This document shows positions 20,477 through 27,395 of a DNA stretch of 64,000 nt, piece after piece. How positions within the stretch are numbered: the stretch's first letter is position 1; every line of letters begins with the position of its first letter. A program made the translations under genes and the position numbers. The stretch spans positions 821,682-885,681 of the forward strand of contig NZ_FTMN01000001.1 in the NCBI RefSeq assembly GCF_900155945.1. The letters run 5' to 3'. This DNA comes from Marinobacterium stanieri. GTDB lineage: Bacteria; Pseudomonadota; Gammaproteobacteria; Pseudomonadales; Balneatricaceae. The notes below the pieces were generated by a model. The model was not told where the DNA came from. It did not search any database and was given only the letters and a program-made list of their open reading frames with translations.

Positions 20477-21705
20477 CAGCGCTCTCCAAGCCAGCTTCTG
20501 TCTGAGCTGGTCGCCAGTTTCATCAGGATAAGGGCACTCAGCTTGGCCCTTTCGGTCAGGCTGCTGACGTGCATGTATTCATCAGACGAGTGAATCTTGC
20601 CACCGCGCACACCCAGCGTATCGATGTTGGGGATACCCGCAGCGGCCAGGTTGTTGCCATCACAGCAGCCCCCCGTGGGCAGCCAGGAAATGCTCATGCC
20701 CAGTTCGGCACCGCAGTCACGGGCCAGCTCGAACAATTTCTGGTTGGCACCGCTGAGTTTTTTCGGCTTGCGGCCAAAGCCACCGTGCAGCTCGATACTG
20801 ATGCCGTCGCGGGCATTGATATCGGCCAGCAAACGGTCCAGATGCTGCTGACACCAGGCTTCGTCATCCACCTGCTCCAGGCGAATATTGAAACGGGAGA
20901 TACACAGGTCCGGCACGATGTTGACGGCACCGCCGCCTTCAATGAAGCCAGGGTTGATCGTGACGCCCTGGCGCTGACCATTGAGATCGTCCAGCGCCGC
21001 GATGAAGTCGGCCATGGCACGAATGGCGTTGCGGCCCAGGTGATGTTCGCGACCGGCATGAGCCGCCTTGCCACGGACCACAACGCTGAAGTTGCCGCTG
21101 CCCTTGCGCTCACCGGCCAGGTTGCCATCCGGGAAGCTGGGTTCGTAAATCATGCCCAGGTCCACCTCTTTGGCAGCCTCGGCAATCAGAGCCGCCGAAG
21201 ATGGAGAGCCGATCTCTTCATCGGGGTTAAACAGGATCTGCCAGCCGATCTGGTCCGCCCAGGGGCTGCGTTCCAGCGCCATCAAGGCATTGATCATGAC
21301 CAGCAGGCCACCCTTGAGGTCGGCAACACCCGGGCCGTTCACGGTGTCATCATCCAGCCACTGGATCTGCTGGAAGGGATGATCAACCGCAAATACGGTA
21401 TCCATGTGGCCGCAGAGGAAAATCTGCAGCGGTGCTTCAGGGCGCTTGCGGATACGGACGGCATTTCCCAGCGGGAACTGGTCCAGTTCGCCCTGAGAGT
21501 TGAGGTGTTGATAGGGAGCGACCGGCAGGATTTCGGTCTCGCCACCAAGGGGCTGGCACAGGCGGACAAGCGCTTCACCCACTCGGTTGACGCCAGTGTG
21601 GTTCAGCGTACCGGAATTGATCTCGGCCAGCGCCAGGGTATCGTCGAGCATCTGTTGATGCTGTTCGTCCAGCCATGCTAGCCAGGGGGTAAAGTCGTGA
21701 GTCAT
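20476..21705 (-). CDS. M20-family hydrolase in the ast operon (candidate succinyl-amino-acid hydrolase)
   Basis: A 409-residue metallopeptidase of the M20/carboxypeptidase G2 type. The zinc ligands and catalytic residues are visible: GHMDTVF (His and first Asp), GPGVADLKGG (bridging Asp), NPDEEIGSPSS (catalytic Glu pair), the dimerisation-domain region AAHAGREHHLGRNAI and the final His (KIHSSDEYMHV). M20 enzymes hydrolyse N-acyl or peptide bonds of amino acids. It sits between astC and aruF, overlaps aruF by one base, and has a good AGGAGG site. Because astE is absent from the operon, it may remove succinate from N-succinylglutamate; that is inference, and another N-acyl amino acid is possible. 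Confidence 0.85.
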   Translation of the reverse strand: MTHDFTPWLAWLDEQHQQMLDDTLALAEINSGTLNHTGVNRVGEALVRLCQPLGGETEILPVAPYQHLNSQGELDQFPLGNAVRIRKRPEAPLQIFLCGHMDTVFAVDHPFQQIQWLDDDTVNGPGVADLKGGLLVMINALMALERSPWADQIGWQILFNPDEEIGSPSSAALIAEAAKEVDLGMIYEPSFPDGNLAGERKGSGNFSVVVRGKAAHAGREHHLGRNAIRAMADFIAALDDLNGQRQGVTINPGFIEGGGAVNIVPDLCISRFNIRLEQVDDEAWCQQHLDRLLADINARDGISIELHGGFGRKPKKLSGANQKLFELARDCGAELGMSISWLPTGGCCDGNNLAAAGIPNIDTLGVRGGKIHSSDEYMHVSSLTERAKLSALILMKLATSSDRSWLGER

Positions 21706-21738
21706 GCTTGCCTCCTGATAGTGGATATCTGGGGATTA

Positions 21739-21754
21739 TGTCGCGTCAGCGCAA
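21739..21754 (+). promoter_or_regulatory. Single ArgR-like half-site between astC and the M20 gene
   Basis: TGTCGC-N8-AA matches the Pseudomonas ArgR half-site exactly, but no convincing second half-site lies 21 bp either side. It may be chance. A CCCCTT/AAGGGG hairpin (about 21776-21796) follows nearby. Confidence 0.3.
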
Positions 21755-21832
21755 GCAGGTCTGTTGAAAATGCGACCCCTTTTTTAGCTTAAGGGGCCGC
21801 ATACACCGGAAAACCGGTTAATACACAGGGTA

Positions 21833-23059
21833 TCAGCCCGCTTCAGCGGTGCTCAGCAGCTGTGCAATAGCCTGCTCCAGCTTGGCCATGCCTTCACGGA
21901 TATCTTCATCCGGAATGATCAGGGACGGCGCAAAACGCAGTACGTTCGGGCCCGCCATCAGAATCATCAGCCCCTGCTCACGGGCAGCCGCCAGGAACTG
22001 GCCCGCCTTGCCCTGCCATTCATCAACCAGTTCGGCACCGATCAACAGACCCTTGCCACGCACTTCCTTGAAGATGTGGTGCTTGGCGTTGATCGCTTCC
22101 AGCTCGGAGTTGAACAGTGCGTTTTTCTGTACCACACCTTCCAGTACTTCCGGACGGTTGATCTGACGCAGCACTTCACCGGCAACGGCGCACGCCAGCG
22201 GGTTGCCGCCGTAAGTGGTACCGTGGGTACCAACATTGAAGCTCGGTGCCACCTTGTCAGTGGTCAGCATGGCACCCACCGGGAAGCCGCCGCCCAGGCC
22301 TTTGGCCGAGGTCAGGATGTCCGGTGTTACATCGGTATCCATATACGCGTACAGGCTGCCGGTGCGGCCCATACCGGTCTGAACTTCATCAAAGATCAGC
22401 AGCGCATTGAACTGGTCGCACAGTTCACGCACGCCACGGACAAATTCAGGGTTGGCCGGAATGATGCCGCCTTCGCCCTGCACCGGCTCCATAACAATGG
22501 CACAGGTGTTGTCGGAAACCAGCTCTTTCAGCGCGTCCAGATCGTTGAACGGCGCGTGGTGAATACCACCCGGTACCGGCTTGAAGCCCTGACAGTACTT
22601 GGGCTGGCCACCAACAGTGACGGTGAACAGAGTACGGCCGTGGAAGGACTGCACGAAGGAGATGATTTCGTTCTTCTCTTCACTGAAGTGATCGCTGGCA
22701 TACTTGCGCGCCAGCTTGAACGCCGCTTCGTTGGCTTCAGCGCCGGAGTTACAGAAGAACACCTTGTCGGCGAAGGTTTCACGGGTCAGATCCTGCGCCA
22801 GTGCCAGCGCGGGTTCGTTGGTGTAGACGTTGCTCAGATGCCAGACCTTATCCGCCTGCTCCTTGAGCACCTTGACCAGCGCCGGATGGCAGTGGCCCAG
22901 ACTGGTTACCGCGATACCGCTGGTCAGGTCGATGTATTCGTTGTCGTCCTGATCCCAGACACGACTGCCCTCACCGCGGACCGGCACCATCTGCTGGGGG
23001 TTGTAGTTGGGTACCATAACCTCATCGAAAAGCGCACGGGTAACCTGTGTAGTGCTCAT
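21833..23059 (-). CDS. astC: Succinylornithine/acetylornithine aminotransferase
   Basis: A 408-residue class III PLP aminotransferase (about 405 usual) converting N2-succinylornithine plus 2-oxoglutarate to succinylglutamic semialdehyde and glutamate. Landmarks are [62 protein letters not shown] and the PLP-lysine segment [15 protein letters not shown] near residue 250. First gene of the ast operon; a two-half-site ArgR operator lies upstream. A separate ArgD is encoded at 53079, which supports a catabolic role for this copy. Confidence 0.95.
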   Translation of the reverse strand: MSTTQVTRALFDEVMVPNYNPQQMVPVRGEGSRVWDQDDNEYIDLTSGIAVTSLGHCHPALVKVLKEQADKVWHLSNVYTNEPALALAQDLTRETFADKVFFCNSGAEANEAAFKLARKYASDHFSEEKNEIISFVQSFHGRTLFTVTVGGQPKYCQGFKPVPGGIHHAPFNDLDALKELVSDNTCAIVMEPVQGEGGIIPANPEFVRGVRELCDQFNALLIFDEVQTGMGRTGSLYAYMDTDVTPDILTSAKGLGGGFPVGAMLTTDKVAPSFNVGTHGTTYGGNPLACAVAGEVLRQINRPEVLEGVVQKNALFNSELEAINAKHHIFKEVRGKGLLIGAELVDEWQGKAGQFLAAAREQGLMILMAGPNVLRFAPSLIIPDEDIREGMAKLEQAIAQLLSTAEAG

Positions 23060-23201
23060 GTTGCTGCCTTACCTCTTGTAATCGCTCGAACCGGTCAAGC
23101 GAACTGGCTCTAACTCTCCGAGCCTGGCCTGAGACACACGTGTCTGGCCTTGTCGGAATCCGATAACCATTATCAGGAAAAGCAGCGCCAGTGAACAGCC
23201 G

Positions 23202-23243
23202 GCAAGTTTATATAGCGCGACCTTTAGTTGAGCTATAGTGACA
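23202..23243 (-). promoter_or_regulatory. ArgR operator before the ast operon (two direct half-sites)
   Basis: Read on the minus strand, two half-sites follow each other with the Pseudomonas ArgR arrangement: TGTCAC-N8-AA-N5 (23243-23223) then GGTCGC-N8-AA-N5 (23222-23202). Each unit is exactly 21 nt. It lies 143-184 bases before the astC ATG and points towards it, and before the divergent argR-like gene. Confidence 0.75.
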
Positions 23244-23345
23244 TTAGCGCAAGCGGGACTGAACAAAGTCCGGCAAAGCGATTATCCTTCGCCACCATCA
23301 TGTCCCACTAAAGCCGATTTCACGATCAACCGAGCGATAAGCGTT

Positions 23346-24395
23346 TTGTCCGAGCCACAGACCAGCACTCCCGTCCGCATCGGGTTTTTGCTAATGCCCA
23401 ACTTTTCCTTGATTGCGTTTTCATCCGCAATCGAGCCCCTGCGCATGGCCAACTGGGTGTCCGGACAAACCCACTACGAAACCTTTCTGATCAGTCAGGA
23501 TGGCGCCGCCGTCCCCAGCAGTGCCGGTGTGCTCACCCAGGTGGAATACAGCATTGAGCAGATACCCTCGCTGGATACGCTGTTTGTCTGTGGCGCCAGC
23601 CCCATCGCCCGCACCGGCAACGATGAGATCATTGCCTGGCTACGACGCCTGCGCGGTGGTCGCATGGCACTGGGCGGCATAGGAACAGGTTCCTATCTGC
23701 TGGCCTGTGCCGGACTGCTCAACGACTGCCGCGCCACCATCCACTGGTGGGATCTGGACAGTCTGCGCGAAGAGTTTCCGCATACACGGATGACCAACAA
23801 CCTGTTTGAGCTGGATAACAAGCGCTATACCTGCAGCGGCGGCACCGCCGCCATGGATATGATGCTGTCGCTGATCGGCCAGTACCACGGCATGGAGTTT
23901 GCCGCCTCTATCTCCGAACAGTTTGTACATGAGCGTATTCGCTCCAGCGAAGACCCCCAGCGAGTACCACTGCGCACGCGACTGGGCATCAGCCAGCCCA
24001 AGCTGGTGGAAGCGGTTCAGCTGATCGAAGCCAATATCGAGGAACCCCTGAGCACAGACGACCTGGCACATCACGTGGGGATCTCACGTCGCCACCTGGA
24101 ACGGCTGTTCAAGCGCCACCTCAACTCCATGCCCTCCAAGTATTACCTGGAGACCCGTCTGGAAAAGGCCCGTCAGCTGCTGCGCCGCAGTGACAAACCC
24201 ATTCTGCAGGTTGGCCTTGATTGCGGCTTCACCAGTGCATCCTATTTCAGCACCGCCTACCGCAACCACTTTGGCCTGACCCCTCGAGAAGAGCGCAAGC
24301 GGCTGGCCGAGCAGAAACAGCCGCTGCCAGCCAGCAGCGGCCTGAGCCACTCAATCCTCATGCCGACCGGTGACAGTACCGACGGGCAGAATTAA
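23346..24395 (+). CDS. argR: AraC/GlxA-family activator, ArgR of the Pseudomonas type
   Basis: A 349-residue regulator if the TTG at 23346 is the start; the frame is open further upstream, but an ATG-like start at 23238 would lie inside the operator. The N-terminal half is the DJ-1/PfpI amidotransferase-like domain of GlxA-type regulators (RIGFLLMPNFSLIAFSSAIE, FVCGASPIA, GIGTGSYLLACAG). The C-terminal half has two AraC HTH motifs (STDDLAHHVGISRRHLERLF and PILQVGLDCGFTSASYFS). Being divergent from astC and next to matching operators, it most likely senses arginine and activates the ast genes. The exact start is uncertain. Confidence 0.82.
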   Translation: MSEPQTSTPVRIGFLLMPNFSLIAFSSAIEPLRMANWVSGQTHYETFLISQDGAAVPSSAGVLTQVEYSIEQIPSLDTLFVCGASPIARTGNDEIIAWLRRLRGGRMALGGIGTGSYLLACAGLLNDCRATIHWWDLDSLREEFPHTRMTNNLFELDNKRYTCSGGTAAMDMMLSLIGQYHGMEFAASISEQFVHERIRSSEDPQRVPLRTRLGISQPKLVEAVQLIEANIEEPLSTDDLAHHVGISRRHLERLFKRHLNSMPSKYYLETRLEKARQLLRRSDKPILQVGLDCGFTSASYFSTAYRNHFGLTPREERKRLAEQKQPLPASSGLSHSILMPTGDSTDGQN

Positions 24396-25462
24396 GCACG
24401 GACGCGGGCCACATAGGGCGATGTCATCGCCTGCAACAACACCGGATAATTAACCCTGAACGCGATGACATCGCCGATTTTGACCGCACGCGAGCCCACA
24501 TCCAGAATCATGTGATCACTGCTGCCTCCCAGCACACGAATACCTTCATCCACCGGCACCAGCTCATCGATAGGCACATCCTGCTTGCCAATCGCCAGAA
24601 TGGCACGGGTATGTTCGCCCACATCTTCGAATTCAGGCGTATTGCCAAAGGCATCCATACCGCGCTCGCCATCCGGAACCGAGCTTTTCACCTGCACTTC
24701 AATGACTTCCGCCTCCAGAGTAAAAACATCGCCATGCAGACCCTCGATCAGCTTCCCTTTGGCCGTCTCACGTCCCAGCAACAGAGACTCGCCCAGGCGC
24801 AGATGACTGATCCCCTTCGGCATTTCATCTCTGAGCAGCAGAGGCAGTGAACTGGAGTTACCACCGGACACCACCTCCACATCATGGCCCAACTCACGGG
24901 CGATGCTGCGTTTGACAGCGAGCAGTTGTTCCATCTTTTCCCGTGTGGGCAGAATGCCGCCGTAGCAGGTCAGGTTGGTGCCGATCCCGCACCAGTCGAT
25001 GCTGTCCTGCTGCAGAATAAAGTGCCCCAGTTCAAGCACCTGGTCTGGCAACAGACCTTCACGCAGATCGCCCAGCTCCACCATCAGAATAATGCGATGA
25101 CGCACACCGGCCGCTCGAGCAGCCTTTGCCAGGGCGGCAATAGTGATCTGCTCGGATACCAGGCTGGTATCGGCATAGCGCACGACCTCATCCACCTCGT
25201 GCAGTCCCGGAAGTCGCAACAGCAAGGTTCTCCCCTCGGGAGCAAGCGACTTGATCCGCTTCAGGTTATCCAGACGGGAGTCGGCAAGTTCACTCACACC
25301 CTCCTCAATCAGTGTCTGCACGATTTCCTCATGCGCACACACCGCCTTGCTGACAGCGGTCCAGTTGATCGGAAACGCAGCGGCGGCAAACAGGCGGTTC
25401 ATAAACCGTATGTTGTCTCGGAGCTTCTCTTCACTCCAGAGCAATCGGGGGTATTTGGCCAC
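24392..25462 (-). CDS. Alanine/ornithine-racemase family PLP enzyme
   Basis: A 356-residue fold-III PLP protein with the PLP lysine at residue 39 (INWTAVSKAVCAH) in an N-terminal TIM barrel and a C-terminal beta domain (SSDHMILDVG, GDVIAFRVNYPVLL). It resembles the ornithine racemase group more than the classical two-domain alanine racemases Alr/DadX. It would interconvert L- and D-ornithine or another amino acid. The start is GTG (25462) with a weak Shine-Dalgarno. Its 3' end overlaps that of argR by four bases (convergent), and nhaC lies upstream beyond a strong terminator. Context suggests an arginine/ornithine role; the substrate is not proven. Confidence 0.8.
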   Translation of the reverse strand: MAKYPRLLWSEEKLRDNIRFMNRLFAAAAFPINWTAVSKAVCAHEEIVQTLIEEGVSELADSRLDNLKRIKSLAPEGRTLLLRLPGLHEVDEVVRYADTSLVSEQITIAALAKAARAAGVRHRIILMVELGDLREGLLPDQVLELGHFILQQDSIDWCGIGTNLTCYGGILPTREKMEQLLAVKRSIARELGHDVEVVSGGNSSSLPLLLRDEMPKGISHLRLGESLLLGRETAKGKLIEGLHGDVFTLEAEVIEVQVKSSVPDGERGMDAFGNTPEFEDVGEHTRAILAIGKQDVPIDELVPVDEGIRVLGGSSDHMILDVGSRAVKIGDVIAFRVNYPVLLQAMTSPYVARVRA

Positions 25463-25493
25463 AATCCAATTCCAGCAAAGGTTAAAAACAGGG

Positions 25494-25533
25494 AAAAAAA
25501 AGCCCGCTCCCGGTGCAAGCCAGGTGCGGGCTT
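25494..25533 (-). terminator. Strong intrinsic terminator after nhaC
   Basis: On the minus strand AAGCCCGC (25533-25526) pairs with GCGGGCT (25507-25501) around an inner GC-rich stem and is followed by eight T (25501-25494). It begins 18 bases after the nhaC stop and ends 32 bases before the racemase GTG, so the racemase gene depends on read-through or on a very close promoter. Confidence 0.88.
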
Positions 25534-25550
25534 AAGGCTTCAGCACGAAA

Positions 25551-26996
25551 TCAGAATGGAGACTGGGGCTTGAGCTCCTGGTCTTCGTCAACCTGGAAGG
25601 CTTCGGCTTCTTCACCAGGCTTCAGTTTCACAATCGAGAAACCGGTGATGGCATAGATGATCGAGATGATCGGCACCACGAAGTTCAGGATCGCGTAAGG
25701 CGCATATTCAAGTGCCCCCACACCCAGCGTGGCCAGAATGAAGACACCACAGGTGTTCCAGGGGATGAATACGGAGGTCAGAGTACCGCCGTCTTCCAGC
25801 GCACGAGACAGGTTCTTGGAGTGCAGACCACGCTCGTGATAGACCTTGGAGAACATGCGCGCCGGCACCACCACAGAGATGTACTGCTCGGAGCAGGTCG
25901 CATTGGTCAGGAAGCAGGAACCGATGGTGGTCGGCACCAGCGCACGGGCGGACTTGGTCAGACCTTTCATCTTGTCGACGATCGCCTGCAGCATGCCGGT
26001 GTTTTCCAGCACACCACCGAAGGTCATCGCCACGATGGTCATGGAAACCGTGTACATCATGGAATCGATACCGCCACGATTGAACAGGGAGTCGATCACC
26101 TCGTTACCGGACTCGATCACATAGCCGTTCTGCAGCGCACTCATGGCCGTTGCCACATCGTCGCCCTGTACAAAGATCTGGCACAGGAAACCCAGTACCA
26201 CACCCACAACCAGTGCCGGCAGGGCCGGAACTTTCTTGGCGACCAGCGCAATTACGGTCAACGGCACCAGCAGCAGCCAGGGTGAGATCAGGAAGCTGTC
26301 ATTCAACACGGTCAGCGTCGTATTGATACGCGCCAGCTCGGCATCACCGGATACAAAACCGGTGCTGATGTACCAGTACACGGCCAGCGCAATCAGCAGG
26401 CCCGGAATAGTGGTAAACAGCATGTGCTTGATGTGGACAAAGAGGTCGGTACCGGTCAGGCCTGAAGCCAGGTTGGTGGTATCGGACAGCGGCGACATCT
26501 TGTCACCAAAGTAGGCACCGGTGATAACCGCACCGGCTACCATGGGCGCAGGAATGCCCATGCTGATACCGATGCCCATTCCGGCGATACCGATGGTACC
26601 CATGGTCGACCAGGAGCTGCCGATCGCAATGGAGACCACGGCACACATCAGCGAGATGGACACCAGGAAGAATTCCGGGCTCATCAACTGAAGGCCGTAG
26701 TAGATCATGGTCGCAACGACGCCACCGCCCATCCAGGAGCCAATGGCCAGCCCCACCAGTATGATGATAACGACGGCGGGCAATGCCAGACGTATACCCT
26801 TATAGATACTTTCTTCTATGTCGCTCCAGCTGAATCCCTGCTTAGCGGCCACCAGGGCGGCGACTATTGTGCCGAATGCCAAGGGAATATGGGGTGCCCC
26901 TTCCAGCACAACGATGGTGATCAGCATCGCGATTACCATCAGAACAATCGGCGTCATTGCCAACAAAAATGGCATAGGTCGGTTGTTTTTGATCAT
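25551..26996 (-). CDS. NhaC-family Na+/H+ or amino-acid antiporter
   Basis: A 481-residue integral membrane protein with about 12 hydrophobic helices. The family signature GDKMSPLSDTTNLASG lies near residue 165-180, and SCFLTNATCSEQYISVV and PWNTCGVFILATLGVG come later. The family includes Na+/H+ antiporters and metabolite exchangers such as malate/lactate antiporters. Here it is followed by an ornithine-racemase-type gene and preceded by an ArgR-type operator, so an arginine/ornithine-linked transport role is plausible but inferred. The C-terminus is acidic (about 25 residues). The ATG is preceded by AGGTTG. Confidence 0.85.
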   Translation of the reverse strand: MIKNNRPMPFLLAMTPIVLMVIAMLITIVVLEGAPHIPLAFGTIVAALVAAKQGFSWSDIEESIYKGIRLALPAVVIIILVGLAIGSWMGGGVVATMIYYGLQLMSPEFFLVSISLMCAVVSIAIGSSWSTMGTIGIAGMGIGISMGIPAPMVAGAVITGAYFGDKMSPLSDTTNLASGLTGTDLFVHIKHMLFTTIPGLLIALAVYWYISTGFVSGDAELARINTTLTVLNDSFLISPWLLLVPLTVIALVAKKVPALPALVVGVVLGFLCQIFVQGDDVATAMSALQNGYVIESGNEVIDSLFNRGGIDSMMYTVSMTIVAMTFGGVLENTGMLQAIVDKMKGLTKSARALVPTTIGSCFLTNATCSEQYISVVVPARMFSKVYHERGLHSKNLSRALEDGGTLTSVFIPWNTCGVFILATLGVGALEYAPYAILNFVVPIISIIYAITGFSIVKLKPGEEAEAFQVDEDQELKPQSPF

Positions 26997-27395
26997 GGGT
27001 GTTCAACCTGTTTATTGTGATAATTTCCTGAAAATTCGCATATACCAGTGCATTACAGAAGCTTGACAGGCGCAGCTTGTCGCAACTGCGAAAAAGCAGG
27101 TCGCATACGAGAAACCAAAACGGCGGCGAATTCTATATCGGCGCCGTTTGCTTGCCTACCAGTCGGTAAAGAAAAGTCGGAAACAGAGCACTACAAACGA
27201 TTGAATAGTCGCTTCAGGTAAACAGAAAGCTGATAACTCAGCCGGCATGCAGCCGGGATTGACAACAAGGTGTAATTTTCAAAAAAGTGCGTCGTATTTC
27301 GACAATAATTTTGCGCTTGCCTCCCCTAGAGTAAAGCATCCCCAGAGTCGTTCGGGGCTTTCTATATCGTTGCATAACGGGAGTCGCGCAAAACC
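26997..27395. other. 399-bp intergenic region between divergent nhaC and gdhB
   Basis: The only gene-free stretch above 300 bases. It contains the ArgR operator at 27078-27114, a weaker single half-site AGTCGC-N8-AA at 27207-27222, a GGCGGC/GCGCCG-rich inverted patch near 27121-27148 and a TTGACA -35-like hexamer at 27258-27263 without a clear -10. I see no credible small ORF or RNA gene. Confidence 0.5.
27078..27119 (+). promoter_or_regulatory. ArgR operator between nhaC and gdhB (two direct half-sites)
   Basis: TGTCGC-N8-AA-N5 at 27078-27098 is followed directly by GGTCGC-N8-AA at 27099-27114. The 21-bp period equals the Pseudomonas ArgR pattern TGTCGC-N8-AA-N5. It is about 82-118 bases before the nhaC ATG and about 280-320 before the gdhB ATG, so nhaC is the closer target although gdhB is an ArgR target in P. 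aeruginosa. Confidence 0.78.

Noticed and set aside
20569-21681. 370-codon plus-strand frame opposite the M20 hydrolase gene
   Set aside because: The minus-strand gene has a complete zinc-hydrolase active site and operon context; this frame has none.
22076-23113. 345-codon plus-strand frame opposite astC
   Set aside because: Shadow of astC, with no ribosome-binding site or domain.
23238-23345. Longer N-terminus (36 extra residues) for the argR-like gene
   Set aside because: The extension begins inside the two-half-site operator and has no similarity to GlxA-type N-termini, which begin near RIGFLLMP.
27207-27222. Third ArgR site nearer to gdhB
   Set aside because: AGTCGC-N8-AA matches one half-site, but the second half-site at 21 bp is absent, so it may be chance.
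26997-27395. Possible small RNA or tRNA gene in the long intergenic region
   Set aside because: No tRNA arm pattern, no terminator-ended stem and no convincing promoter pair; only the ArgR-type sites are supported.
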